A DNA stretch of 64,000 bases from Aldrovandia affinis (GCA_029706075.1 JAINUG010000055.1:3312885-3376884); one strand, 5' to 3'; shown: positions 45,875-57,877, numbered from the stretch's first letter. Program-made: numbers and translations. The notes: generated by a model not told the origin, from the letters alone.

Positions 45875-47093
45875 AGTGAACAGTGGCGAGCAGTGTTGAC
45901 TCCGTGTCTAATGGGGTTAAGGTGCTGCAAGCCATCGCATCTATGCCCTCTTTTTCCTTTGAACTCCTCAGTGTGCCAGTTGTGTATTTTGTCCTCTTGT
46001 TCTGCACCGCGTGTAAAAAAATATATATCGGGGGTAAATCGAAACGTAACCGCAGCGACAGTGCTTGTTGAGTTGCTGGAGGGAGGCAGCGGCGATACTG
46101 GGGGAGGGTGGGGGGTCTGTGGTGTTGCATGGGGCAGGAATACAGAAATAGTTTTTTCCACGTATTCGTGCAGGTGCGCATGTGTTTGCCTCCTTAAGGG
46201 CTGCGTGGAGGAGACTTTAAAGGCATTAAGGATAACGCTGCAGTAGTCATTAACCATTCTCTGTGCTTGTAATACCATCATCCCCCCCACCCCCGATGGA
46301 AAGGGGCTTTATGCTGTGTGCTTAGCTGTTAGCGGTTACCGAGTGCTAACCCCTTTGCTTAATACACCGCAGAATCCCAGAGGTCTTCGTCCTGTGCGTA
46401 AGAACCGTCGACGGAAGGCTGCCCCACGCGTGGCGTGATGCTCCCCGCTGTCCGAGGAGAAGGAGAGAGCCTACTCCGGAGAGATTACACACACACACAC
46501 ACACACGCCGCCCCTTCCCTGAAAAATGTTCAGTCCTTTTACCTCAACAAAATAAATATCCTAATAGAAAGATATAGTGTGATACAGCACATGTAAGATG
46601 GCTCAGACTGAAAAGTTAGTTACATGTCCAGTAACACACGATAATGCAAGTGTAACCCAGGTTATTTTCTGTAGCTACAAATTACAGATTTAATAATCTT
46701 AACCTTAAACGCCTCACATGCAGACTACGTTTGGCTGTGGTATATTTCCTGCAATGGAATATCTAAAGATGTTGGGTTACACCTGAAAGCAAACTCCTTC
46801 CAAAAAATCAAACCTCAATAAAACCTCCTACTGTACTCACCAGACATGTCTTGAAAAGTGTCCCTGAATCCTCACGAACAAACAGCGGTAGACCTTCCAG
46901 GGCTGTGCTCTTTCTGTGTACTGCAATGTCAGATGTCTGAAAATCACCAAACAAAAGAAACCAATAGACTAGTAGTGAACACTATGTTTTCACTTGGCGG
47001 TAATCCCCTTCAAGAGCAAAAAGTAAAGACTGGACCATGGAGGTGTAAATTCCAATAATACATATGTTAAATAATCTTAAATGATCAGTCCAC
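45875..47093. other. Low-copy sequence
   Basis: (CA)n at about 46488-46507; G-run near 46100. Not recognisable as coding. Confidence 0.5.
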
Positions 47094-47766
47094 CTGTTCA
47101 TCAAGCTTGTCCAGGAGGTTTTCCATCTCTTGACCAAAGGCACCCTTCCTGGCACGATACAGTTATAGCAGTCGAGGAGAGTACTCGTCTAAGGCCGCTC
47201 TGAAAGTCCCCAATAGCTCCTTGGTGGTGACGTGGTTGAACTCTGCACAAATCTGTTGAACACAAAACCAGTAACACATTTCGGTATTAAAATAGGGACT
47301 TTTGGTGATATTACTGTTGAGTGACTGAGTTTGCATATTTGGCTATATATGCAAGGTCAGTTGTTTGGGTCAGAAAGTGTTGTTGCGGCGTAATCCAGTG
47401 CACGGCATGCGTAGGAATACGGAAGTTCTACAGTTGAGAAAATGTAGCGCCAAAGGAAAGGGCTGTCTCACTGCAATGTAAAGTGGTGAAATTATTCTAA
47501 ATATAGCATACACTTAAACTGATAGTTATAGGTGGGCCGTTTTATTAGGTGGCTAAAATACGTTTTGCTGCTGGCCCTCTCAGTACTCCTGTCTGCTTTT
47601 CCAAACTGGGGGGGATGTGGACCACTATCTACTGCAGGTAATACACTGAGTATAGAAAAGTACCTTGTACCACCCCACTTAAAAAAATTGAAATATCCCT
47701 TTTAGACAGTTCAGTCTAGTTTAGTGAACATGAAAAGGGCAAAAGGCATCTTGTTAGAACCTAACT

Positions 47767-47935
47767 GGGGGGTGGTGGGTGCCGCAGCAGCTTAGTGCGT
47801 CTGATCAGTAGCCGAAAGGTCGCCAGTTCGAAACTGGGCTGAGATACTGAACTACCTCCCGTCTCCAGGGGCACTAGATGAGGATGACCCTGTGTAAAAA
47901 ACCATCACCATTGTGATAGCTTGGCAAATTATTAC
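47767..47935 (+). mobile_element. tRNA-derived SINE D, in intron of the SAMD3-like remnant
   Basis: CAGCAGCTTAGTGCGTCTG (A-box-like) and GGTCGCCAGTTCGAAACTGG (B box), then a CTAGATGAGGATGACCC body. Acceptor-stem pairing is absent, so it is not a tRNA gene. Confidence 0.68.
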
Positions 47936-48002
47936 ATTATTTATTAACTATTATTAATGAATTCATGAATTAGAAGAACTTGACTAATGAGAAAAATAAA
48001 CA

Positions 48003-48070
48003 ACTAAAATCTGATAAAATGTTTATCATTGATAAAATGTTTATCATTGATAAAATGTTTAATGTTTATG
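48003..48070. repeat. 20 bp tandem repeat, three copies
   Basis: TGATAAAATGTTTATCAT units; each is itself partly palindromic. Confidence 0.88.
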
Positions 48071-48672
48071 AAATCTGAAAACTGAAATAACGACACAAAA
48101 TGGTCTTACCTGTTTTTCAGAAAACAGAGCAGGCCATCTCTCCTGGATCTCCGACACCATGGGCTGCACATCCACAATCTCCTTTCTCCTAAGGGAGAAT
48201 GTGAGGTCCATCTTCTGTCTGATGAGTGTTAGGTCTTTACTTCTCTTGTTCATTTCATCCACCATGGCACATCTTTCGTCTTCTAATGTATCATCATCAT
48301 GGTATTCTGGATGATCGGGGACATAATTGCCCTCTCCTCACTTTGTTTTTTTAAGGGGACCTTACCCATGTCACCATCTTTGTCCCGTCTTTTCCTGTTT
48401 ACACTGACCTCATTGCAGCCTGTATGATGCAGCTTTGACCTGTAGTTGCCAAGCTTGGACTTGATGCTTATTGTCCAGCCATGATATCCTGTGCCGGTGC
48501 CTGGCTCCTTATGGCATGGATGTGTACGAACAAGTTCAGAAGCAACAGCTTCAATTTCATGTGACTCAGGGTAGGCTTTCAGGACAAACATTGCCTGAGC
48601 GATCTTCCAGAATTTCCATCTTCATGTCCTTTGTTACAAGGACACCTTGCCCCGTCCTCTCGTACACGATGG

Positions 48673-49959
48673 CTGACCATGTAGCAGTGAAATAACGTAT
48701 CAAACAAGCTTAACATTTATTTGGGAACACTAGCTGGCTAGCCTAACCCGTTTGTTGACATTTTGACATTCATTTTGACAACTGGTCAGTTGATATGTTG
48801 CACCGCAAGCAGAACAGTAACTTAGCATTCATAGCTAGCTGGTTGCTATTGAAGTCAAGCTTAGCATTAATTTTGGTTGCGAGGGCTCAATGGAAGCTGC
48901 CCAGCGCTCAGATAACGTTAGAGCAAAACGTGGTTCAAAAATGCGTTTGGCGCTCTCCGTGAGCTCTCAGTTACTTAGCCTAACGCACACTTTCATTCAT
49001 TCATTCACTACCTAACGTTAGCAAATGTCTCATTAAGCATACTTGTGAATAACATCTAGAGCAAAAACAGCCTCTCTAAAACTATTTATATCACCTTAAG
49101 TTTAGTTCAATATATTTTCAAACAAGGCGGGATGGCAAACGGGGAAAAGCAAGATGGTGGATAAAAACCCCTGCAAATTCTGTCTGGAAGCCCCGTTGTA
49201 ACCAAGGCGTTGAAATGAACATGGGCAAAGTAGTTGGCCAGGCCCCAATTGGAGTCTGACTGAAATAAGTGCATTTTGACAACAGTAATGTTGAAGTGAG
49301 CCCAACTTTTCACAAAAAAACTCAATACAGTCAGTTGGACCAAATAATTTCATATAGTTGACATGGCTAATTAATATTTTTTGTTCAGGTTACTCAACAA
49401 TCACATTAAGGCCATCAATTTCAAGTTTTTATTTTTACAGTGCGTATAGAGTCACACTACGCGAGCTGAGAGACTATAGTCTCTCATTTGCAAATACGAT
49501 TCTAGAAGTAACAGTTAACAGAGAGAAAAGCTAACATACATTGGAGTCAGATAGAGTACTTGGAGTTATTTAACCTCCATTTAATCCCGTTCCGGTATCA
49601 CACAGGTAAGGCTACACGCTATCCTTCACCACTCTGACACTTCCGCCATTTGGTGTGTTTGAGTGGAATCTTACAGGATTCTACACTGCGCTGCGCGTGG
49701 GCATGCGCAATCCCGTTTCCCACTCTCCGCCCGGTGAAGAGCTGCCCGCATCGCCGGGCTAGCACCGCTGAGACGCGGGTCAGACGAGGCGAGCGTCGGG
49801 CCATCGCACGTGAGAACCGCCTGCTCGGAAATCGATGCCGCTCTCTGACATAATGGCTCTTAAAGGTCACAGAGGATGAACCGTCTATGATATAAAGAGG
49901 GGGTGGGGGGGTCTACTGCAATAACATGACGGGTTGGTGTGATACCATGCTCTTACATA
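48673..49959. other. Low-copy sequence
   Basis: No gene recognised; upstream exons of the SAMD3-like remnant were sought on the minus strand and not found. Confidence 0.5.
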
Positions 49960-50385
49960 ATGCTACTGCCCCCGAGCCCTAAATCCTGCGAGAAGTGTGA
50001 GCTGCCCCCATCAACCCTCACCCCCACGCCTACCCCAGTTCCTGGATCTGGACCCCCTTCACATGGCTTAGCCCCCCCCGCTGACTACCTAACTCAGGAG
50101 GCACAAAGTCATTCAGCCCTGAGTCACCTTGGACTGACCATGACATGGTCTTTTTTGGACACACCCTGTGCTGGCCAGAAGAGGATGGACTCCCCCCCTT
50201 TTAGTCTGGTTCCTCCCAAGGTTTCTCCCTATCAAGGGAGTTTTTCCTTGCCACTGTTGCCTTTAGGCTTGCTTTTTGGGGGGTCTAGGCTTGGGTTCCC
50301 CCTCTGTTCAGCATTTTGTGACAATTCAATTGTGAAAAGCGCTATACAAATAAAATTGATTTGGTTTGATTTGATACCAAAGACC
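49960..50385 (+). mobile_element. Retroposon-like repeat with AAGCGCTATACAAATAAAATTGA tail
   Basis: Carries the common fish-repeat block GGTTCCTCCCAAGGTTTCTC, TTTTTCCTTGCCACTGTTGC and an end AAAGCGCTATACAAATAAAA, followed by TTTGGTTTGATTTGATA, a short 3' terminal repeat typical of LINE-mobilised sequences. Parent family not assigned. Confidence 0.7.
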
Positions 50386-50499
50386 CCCCCATTCTGCTAA
50401 CCTTTGCAGTGGAGCTCTTTGTGTTCGTATTCGGGGGGGATCATTGTCTGTTGTGGTTCTGTTGGAGGTGAAGACACGTCAGTCAGGAGAATAAAAATT

Positions 50500-50930
50500 A
50501 TATATATATATAGGAATAAACAAGGACACGGTGGTGTGATACTGTCCTGAGGCAGTTAACCTCCCCGAAGTGGTTTATTGTCATGCAACAGAAAACAGAA
50601 TAAAGTGGTTTATTCCGCTTATACCATGGCTACTCGCAACATAACGGACACATTTTTTTGTAGCGCTATGTTTTTGTTGTTAACTTCTTACCTTTTGGCT
50701 GTTATTTTCAGTTGTGAATGTAATGTTCAATTGAAATAGAATGTTGAATGTCCTTGTGTATTGATTTGGAACCGTGATGAGGCCACTTTCAATGTAACTA
50801 CTTCATAGTTGCACGCTATTGTGTTTCTCTGTGTGGTTTACTGGAAAAGAATCAACGCCCTCTCGACCAACCAGAATCGAGTAGTTAACCCATTAGTGGT
50901 ATAAATGGCTACACTTAGCTACACTCCACC
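50500..50930. mobile_element. Possible MITE remnant (TTATACCATGG / GTGGTATAA motifs)
   Basis: TTTATTCCGCTTATACCATGG near 50612 and CCATTAGTGGTATAAATGG near 50891 are partly inverted, as in fish MITEs that carry a CCAACCAGAATCGAG block, also seen here. Ends and duplication were not resolved. Confidence 0.35.
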
Positions 50931-51718
50931 CCCCGTTTTGGTGTCATAAGGACACATCTCTGCTCACCTTCCAGTGCTCTATGCTCACATTCAGTGGGTG
51001 GGCGAACAAACCGTAAGGAAAAAATACAAAGAACAAACTAAACGAACGTGGTTTCCAAGGTGACACAAACGCTGCCCCGCTCTGCGTCCATTCGCATTCC
51101 TCCACGTCGGGATTGTGCATGTCCGTCACGGAGCAGGGGACACATTAGACCCGAATGCATCCGGCGTTTCAGCAAGCGGTGAACGTATATGCCCACCCCC
51201 CCATACAAGAAGATATGAATGAAAAGTGTGTTTGGTATTAGTCTTAATGAAGTGTTTATTCAAGGTGCGGCGTGTGATTTACAGCCTTCTTTTCACCCAG
51301 ACCATGTTTGACGCTGAATGCGAGCAGGATCCCCATTCAAGCTATGAAAATAAATGATGGGCTCTTCTTGAAAGCAGGGTTGTTAATAATGAGGCTTTCT
51401 TTTTTCCCCCCAGCTGGCTCTGTTTTGTTCACAATACCCTAATGGGGGGGGTGTCTGCTCTAGAGCTCAAACCCAAGGTTTATAGCAACGGGCTATCTGA
51501 GATAGTGTGGGGGGGGGGGGTTGGAGATGAACATGCAGTCCATGTATAAGACCCAATGTTTTTGGGTCGGGAAGCTTGTTGTTGCTGCAGTGGGTGTGAT
51601 ACATGTGTACATTTAAAACGTTGACGTGCATTTTTTATTTTTTATCTGTCTATCATTTTGCCATCCTTTGTACGAGGGTCACATACAAAGCAATTATTGT
51701 TATTACTTTTATTATTAC

Positions 51719-51755
<37 letters not shown>

Positions 51756-52031
51756 GGCTGAAAATGAGTGTAGCATTGCTTACTGAAAATCATAAATCAT
51801 ACCATAAGACAAAATCCCCCTTTTACTTCTGGACCGAACGCACTCACGATCGTCTTGATCACGCAATTCCTTGGTGTGAACGCTGATGTGCAGACGGGAG
51901 GCGTTTCCATTTGTTTCGTAGGCTTCAATCACACTCAACAGGAATTCGATGAACTGCAAAGAGACAAGCCTCGTTTATTGAAAGCAGATGCCGCCGCACA
52001 CACAGTTATTATTACTATTTTTTGAGCCTGT
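50931..52031. other. Low-copy sequence with (TTG)n
   Basis: Includes a (TTG)13 run at 51718-51756 and G-runs near 51510. No gene recognised. Confidence 0.55.
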
Positions 52032-52246
52032 CATTTTACATTAAAGGCTTTTTAGCAGACGCTCTCATCCAGAGGAACTGGCTCGGTTTACACACAATCC
52101 GTTAATAGAGCTGTATATTTTTTACTGAAGCAATTCATGCTAAGTACCTCCGCTCAAAGGTAGGCGCAGTGCCCTGCCTGGGAAGCAAACCTGCAACCTC
52201 CGGGTTGCAAGCCTGGCTCCCTAACCATTACGCTGCGCTGCCGCCA
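52032..52246 (-). mobile_element. tRNA-derived SINE with L2-type tail (family of 12555)
   Basis: Minus-strand head GGCGGCAGCGCAGCGTAATG, GCAGGTTTGCTTCCC (B box, mutated), body and CTCTGGATGAGAGCG stem-loop, ending TTTAATGTAAAATG. Confidence 0.83.
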
Positions 52247-53139
52247 ACAGTCGCCAGTAATGCACCGCTAAGCGGGCCGATCCATCTCAAAACAGGAGCG
52301 ATAAGAAAGTTATCGTGCTCCCATGAATCCCCTCGAACATCTGCGCCGGGCCTCACTCTCGGCAGAGTGCAGTTAACAGGGCTTTGTGTAATTAGTGCTC
52401 TTTTTACCGGCTCACAGAAAGGCTTCTCTCCGTCATCCCTTCCCGACTCTTTTGAGGGCGGAGAATAAAAAAAAACCAGATGGCTTGTTTAAAAGCGGCC
52501 AGGTGTGTACGGCGGTGAGCCGGGGGTAGCCAAACAGTAGAGTTTAATTACAGCCGTGGAGATCGCGCAGAAACTCGTCTGGAGTAAAGAGCAAAGGGAC
52601 GATAAACACGGAAAGCTGTCTGTAAGTGGCTGTTAGCCTTTCACACGCTCAAAGGACAACGCCGTGGGCGCTGACTGCCATTCCTCTGTGCGGCCTCCGC
52701 TGGTTATGAAATCAAGGTTTCTTGACGCATTTGGACTCGGAGAATGATGCATCAGCCCAATAATGCTTGTGAATTGCGGACTGATCCTTCGCCATGTGTC
52801 GTTCATAGGAGCATGTTTTTAAAGGTATTGGTAGAGGGTAGGTTTATCTATTCCTCTAAATGCCTGTACCATGTTACAATTACCTCTCACTGTAAGATGG
52901 TAATTCTTGTTTATACCTAACTGTACCACATGTCGCAATAATAACAGGTTATTTTGATAATCTTTCAAGGTGTTTGTGCTTCAAAATTTGTAATTCTTGA
53001 TTGTGTCTCTTACTAAAGCTTCACATCCTTGCCTTTCCTGAGTCGATATCATCAACATAAAATTTATATACTGTATATGGTTATGGCAGCAAAATACAAT
53101 TGTGGCAAATTCAGGCGCTGTCAGCTCAGCACAGCTCCT
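52247..53139. other. Low-copy sequence, candidate conserved non-coding DNA
   Basis: 52360-52800 is repeat-free, with TGTAATTAG, AATTACAGC, GATGCATCAGCCCAATAATG and similar transcription-factor-like words. No exon. Confidence 0.4.
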
Positions 53140-53425
53140 CCAAAACCTTGCTCACCTGCCACTCACCTGTCAGGGTCAATAACCTGGGTTACCTGTCACT
53201 CACCTGTCAGGGTCCATAACCAAGTTCACCTGTCACTCATCTGTGAGAGTTCATACCCTCGCTCACCTGTCAGGGTTCATAAACTGGCTCAACTGTCACT
53301 CAGTGGTCAAGTTCCATAACTGGGTTCACCTGTCACTCCTCAGTCAGGTTCCATAACTGGGTTCTCCTGTCACTCACTTGCCAGGGTTCATGCCCTCGCT
53401 CACCTGTCAGGGTGCTCTGGGCCTT
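53140..53425. repeat. Minisatellite, about 35-45 bp units, six to seven copies
   Basis: Built of CACCTGTCACTCACCTGTCA and GGGTTCATAACC-type blocks with frequent base changes. Each unit contains one or two CACCTG E-box words. Confidence 0.85.
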
Positions 53426-53555
53426 CTTCTTTGCATCATAAATTCTGTGTCACTTGGCTTCCACATCGTACAAAATGTTCACCTGTTTTTAGCCTGCTTA
53501 CCTGTTCTTTTTACCGGTTCGTTATGTGGGAAGTTCACATAATAAAGTTTATATA

Positions 53556-54445
53556 CACTACCGGTCAAAAGTTTTAGAACACCCCCATTTTTCCAGTTTT
53601 TACAGAAATGTAAGCAGTTCAAGTCCAGTGAATAACCTGAAATGGTAAAAAGGTAAGCGGTATACTGCCAGAGGTAAAAAAAAAAAGTTTCGGTTACCAA
53701 AAACAGAAAAATGATGTACATTTTCAGGGAGTAATGGGTTAAAATGGGTTAACAGTCACTCTGTGCAAGTCGCCGACTCTGGATCTAGCAAAAGAGCCCC
53801 AGACCATCACGCTTCTTCCTCCATTTTTGACAGTTGGTGTCACACACTGAGGAACCATCCTTTCGTCTACTCGACGGCCTACAAAAACCTTTCAAAATTT
53901 CAAGATTTCAAATTTTGATTCATCGGTCCATAAGACCTTCTTCCAGTCTTCAGTAGCGGTGCTTTATGGCCCAGGCAAGCCTCTTTTTCTTATTTTGCCA
54001 TCTTAGCAATGGCTTTCTTACTGCCACTCAACCTGTCAAACCTGCAGCTCGAGGTCTTCTCTTCACAGTTGAAACTGAAACTTCCTTACTTCGACCAGTG
54101 TTAAGTTGTGCTTGAAGCTGTTGTCCTGTGAGCCGCCTATCACGCAAGCTGTTGACTCTCAGAAATGTTATTGACTCTCTGATTTTATTGTGGCTTTGGG
54201 TCTGCGAGACCTCTTCCTGTCAGAGTTTCCTCCAGTTTCCAAGTGCCTTTTGATGGTGTAGGAAACTACTCACTGCCAAAAAATGAACATTATTTTTCAG
54301 TTTTTGGTAACCTAAACTTTAAAAAAAATCTTCTGGCAGTTTACCACTTACCTTTCATTTTTCAGGTTATTCACTGGACTTGAACTGCTTAAATCTCAGT
54401 AAAAACTGGAAAATGGGGATGTTCTAAAACTTTTGACCGGTAGTG
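53556..54445 (-). mobile_element. Tc1 element with about 175 bp inverted repeats
   Basis: TA-flanked (53554-53555, 54446-54447). Ends CACTACCGGTCAAAAGTTTT and its complement. Inverted similarity runs on through GTTCAAGTCCAGTGAATAACC and TTGGTAACC to about 175 bp. Total 890 bp, so internally deleted. Confidence 0.88.
53760..54220 (-). pseudogene. Tc1 transposase remnant (DNA-binding to first Asp)
   Basis: On the minus strand VLWTDESKFEI (first catalytic Asp) is followed after a break by VTPTVKNGGRSVMVWGSF, typical of Tc1 transposases. Upstream lie remnants of the linker and of the helix-turn-helix region (QAQLNTG-like, then SRRSRRP). The segment with the second Asp and the Glu is deleted. Several frameshifts. 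Not functional. Confidence 0.75.
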
Positions 54446-54973
54446 TACGTACTGGAGGAACTTATCATAGCAGAATTCATCATAGCGAGCGTTGGTTATG
54501 CAATCTGGGATGAGGCTGCTTTTCAATCATGGCACAAACATCCTGCCATTTGTTCAAGTGTACCAAAAAGTACATTTTCATCTAAATCTACCTTGAACAG
54601 CATTCTCAAAATGATCTCAATGGCTCCTAAGTGGCTTAGTCACGACATTCAGCTCTTAGCTGTGGATTTTTCACTGGGTATCCTTTAACGTGCGATGCTA
54701 CAGAGTGAAGAACAACCTAGCGTTCTCATTAATGCGGGGGGCTTTGGTCACTGTCAGAGTGTTTCGTGCATCTTGCCTGTACTGGAAGGAGATATATTTC
54801 AGTCAAGCTATTTGCTTTTTGGATTTATGTTTTGGAATTGCATCAAGAAATATTTCAAATAGGGTCCACAGCCAGGATGGGATGGGACGGACAGGACAGG
54901 TCTGATTGAGGAGCCCGAAACGTGCTTGCTTGGATTAGATGCGTTTGTTTACAGTGGTGATTTTTCTCTAACC
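54446..54973. other. Low-copy sequence
   Basis: Nothing recognised apart from a short GGGATGGGACGGACAGGACAGG run near 54880. Confidence 0.5.
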
Positions 54974-55116
54974 AAGGGTGTCAAACTTGCTCCATCGAGG
55001 GCCGAGGGCTAATTGCCCAGGGATGGGGACTAATTGACATCGCCTGGTGTGATTCATTGGTTGCAACAAACACCTACATACACTCAGCCCTCGGTGGAAA
55101 GAGTTTGACACCCCTG
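54974..55116. mobile_element. 143 bp hAT-like MITE (GGGTGTCAAACT ends)
   Basis: Ends AAGGGTGTCAAACTTG and AGTTTGACACCCCTG form inverted repeats of about 14 bp with one mismatch. This end type is frequent in fish hAT MITEs. GGGCCGAGGGCTAATT and CAGCCCTCGG extend the pairing inside. No clear 8 bp duplication. Confidence 0.78.
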
Positions 55117-55750
55117 CCTTGTTCAGCACCAAAAATCCGAAATGATGCTGTATTGAACGTGCAATTACTGGGCGCTGTTACTGACATAGCTGATAGGGCG
55201 ACTGTGTTTGGTGTGAGACCAATTCTTAAATGAGTCACTTGCTACTTCTGGATACAGCCCCAACATGCCCACCAACCTGGAACAAACGTGCCCGTGTGGG
55301 GTTGCTGCGAAATGGTGCAAAACCTTGAGAGCAAACAAGGCGTTCGACAGCAACCACAGAAAACCCTTTTTGTTTGCTGAACTCATCCCAGGTCTCTTTT
55401 TTCTTCTTGTGGATTTAGGGATCCACCCCCCCACCCTCTACCCCTCCTGCCCGCTCATGCTGTGTGTTCCCATACATTCCTCACAGCTGGGAATACCCCC
55501 ACGCTACCCCTTCCTCCCCCAGGCCCCCACGGCTGAACTGAGGGTTAACCCAACCGGCTACTCTTTGCCCAAACGGAATGTTAAGCCCCACTCGGGGTCA
55601 GCTTTATCCTCTGTGAGACCAAGCAAAGAAAGCTGTTGGGTGTCAGCTGTCTGAGCTCTACCACGGACACTCTAACATCTCCCAACGGACTCACCAAGCG
55701 CCGTGGCTCAGGTTTCCGCCAAATCACACTCTCACGCCACTCGTTTAATA
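55117..55750. other. Low-copy sequence
   Basis: A 129-codon open frame (55265-55654) has no recognisable domain or splice context and is not called. Confidence 0.5.
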
Positions 55751-55751
55751 T

Positions 55752-55908
55752 AATGTACGCCATTTAGCAGATGCTTTTATCCAAAGCGTCTTACAGTAGT
55801 GAATGCATACATTTTTCAGTATATGTGGCCCCAATGGCAATGGGAATTAAACCCACAACCGAAGCATTGTCAGCGTTATGCTCTACCTACTGAGCCACAG
55901 AGAACCAC
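55752..55908 (-). mobile_element. SINE C, copy 2 (UnaL2-type tail)
   Basis: Minus strand: TGGCTCAGTAGGTAGAGC head, GGGTTTAATTCCC (B box, mutated) and GCTTTGGATAAAAGC stem-loop. Same layout as 13522-13670. Confidence 0.86.
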
Positions 55909-56740
55909 ATTTATATAAGTGGATCAATTAGTCTTTTTTTAAAAAAGGTTTAATAGAACAACTTCAGGAGGGAAGGAGGGGGTGACTGTAAGCATGCCGT
56001 AGGGAGAGAGAGTCAACCGGAGGCACCGTGCTTTAGGACCAAGCTTTGTGCTTTCCATACTTGCTTTCCTGTAATGCCGTGGATTGCCATGGCAACCTCA
56101 AGCACACACAGGCGAGATGGAGCAGGCCGATAGCCAATGGGCGCAGAGGGATCCTTGGATACCGGAGCATGTTAAAGTAGGCACATTAAGCCAAAGAATA
56201 GAGGGGTGCAATTTTCACTGGGGCAAAGCCATTAGATGTTGCCCGGGTAACTCTGTATGGATGTGACCTCACCAGGCCAAGACCTTTGAGACTGAAAGCC
56301 AACACGATGAACTCCGCCACACATTCACGTGCCTCCGTTCTCGCAATGGGCGAGACCTCGTCCAGGCGACAGGGCGGCTTGATATCTTTCCAGAATGCCA
56401 TGGATCCCCCCCGCATACCTCAAGCCCGGATCCTCTGCAGATTGTACTCTGCTGGGTCTCTTTTTAGAGGAAGCTCGGTTTCAGAAATACTGTACATTTC
56501 CGACCCCAGGGCCATGATGTAGAAAATATGTGACCTTTGTATTCAGAGCACTGTCATAGTAGCTCAGTTGCGCAATCTGAAAAACATGTGCACATGCATT
56601 GGAGACAAATCACTTTTTTTTTGGTTGTCAAGTCCAACTGACCCTTGCGCAAGGTTTCAAAACAAATTGAAGACATACTCATCTTTCTTTCTCCGGTATC
56701 CTTCTTCTTTCTATCGTCTTTCTCTGTATGCTGACATGTA
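55909..56740. other. Low-copy sequence
   Basis: No gene or repeat recognised. Confidence 0.5.
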
Positions 56741-57330
56741 CATTTATTTACATTTTAGCCATTTAGCAGACACTCTTATCTAGAGCGATTTACAATAAGT
56801 GCATTGGAAATGGCAAGAATAATCACAGCTAGAGCAAGAGATCAGTACAGCAACAATATATCAGATGCCATCATAGACAGAAACTCACCACACCTATAAA
56901 ACACAGAGAGACGTTAGTGCTTTGTTTTGAATATATTCAGTGGAAGTGTGGACTGAATAGTTGGGTTTTCAGTCTCTTGCGGTAGACAGCCAGCGATTCT
57001 GCGGTCCTGGCCAAGTGCGCAAGGTCATTCCACCACCCGGGGGGGTCAGGGCAGAGAAGAGGCGAGGCCACGAGGAGCGGCTGCCAGGCTCCTGAAGGGA
57101 TGGGACGGGACAGCCAACTGACCGGAGGAGGCCGAGCAGAGGGAGTATAGCCGGGGGTTCAAGGTGTGATGAGTGTCTGGAGGTTGGAGGGAGCGGCTGC
57201 CCTTGTGGCCTGGTATGCCAGCACGAGTGATTTGAATTGGATTCGGGTTGCTATGGGGAGCCAGAGGTGCGTGTAATGGAGGGAAGTAGAGTGGTAGTGT
57301 ATGATAGCACAGCGTGCGAATCGGACGACG
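56741..57330 (-). pseudogene. L2-clade LINE 3' end: ORF2 C-terminus and tail
   Basis: On the minus strand LWLPIATRIQFKSLVLAYQA near 57265 and, in another frame, PGWWNDLAHLARTAESLAVY followed by RKRLKTQLFS near 57040-56960 match the C-terminal end shared by fish L2/Rex1-type LINE reverse transcriptase proteins. A 3' UTR follows and ends CGCTCTAGATAAGAGTG (a one-base change in the GGATA loop), GTCTGCTAAATGGCTAAAATG and TGTAAATAAATG. The polymerase domain is missing (5' truncation), and there is at least one frameshift near 57150. Such LINEs copy RNA by target-primed reverse transcription, and their tail is shared by the L2-tailed SINEs of this window. Confidence 0.78.
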
Positions 57331-57875
57331 TCCACGGACCTCCGCGTTTCTCCTCCTTTAACTTCACCAAGACAAAACGAATGTAAATCAACGCCACTGC
57401 CATGAATGCCATCGATTGCACAGCTTGCACTGTTAAGACTGCGCAATAACTGATAACTCTGCCGCTGGTGAGCAGCGCGATGTTGAGCATCCGTGACTCT
57501 CCTCAGATATGTGCACTTAAGACCCACACGCCACCAAGCAAAAGCAGTGTCTCAAACGAGGACTGTGGAAACAGCTTCAATATTCATCTAACGGCTTTTC
57601 AGTCGCGTCCCACCCATCCAATCAATCCCTCAGTTTTACTGGCCCTGAGCGCATGCCATCCGTGTTGTTTTAAAGTCGGAAAAGGATGATCTAATCCTGC
57701 CCCATTCTTTGTGTGTCTGCTTCGCAACATCGTAAACATGGAAAGCCGTCACGGAAAAATCGAATGAATGCTACGCGTGAAATGTACCCAATAAAACATT
57801 TATTAGATCAGATGTGAATACCTGGGACATGCGACAACGTGCGATCAGGTGACGCACACGTGACGATACGTGGTA
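57331..57875. other. Low-copy sequence
   Basis: Nothing recognised. Confidence 0.5.
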
Positions 57876-57877
57876 TA

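Larger units (their letters stand above)
47094..48672 (-). pseudogene. Broken multi-exon copy of a fish SAMD3-like protein
   Basis: Two exon blocks are visible on the minus strand. The first (48672-48110) follows a GGTCAG acceptor and encodes VYERTGQGVLVTKDMKMEIL, then KAYPESHEIEAVASELVRTH, PGTGTGYHGWTISIKSKLGN, PDHPEYHDDDTLEDERCAMV and QERWPALFSEKQ, ending at a GTAAGA donor. The second (47252-47094) follows CAG and continues ICAEFNHVTTKELL to DKLDEQ, before GT. The order and motifs match the C-terminal region of proteins annotated in fish as sterile alpha motif domain-containing protein 3-like (from memory; function unknown). Breaks: a one-base shift near 48598, a shift at an A-run near 48350, and a TAA in the second block near 47185. 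Expected upstream exons and the SAM domain are not found. Confidence 0.68.

Noticed and set aside
47767-47935. tRNA gene candidate
   Set aside because: B box present but stems do not close; body extends like a SINE.
55265-55654. 129-codon open frame with ordinary amino-acid composition
   Set aside because: No recognised domain, no splice signals, no neighbouring exons; length is expected by chance in a 64 kb window.
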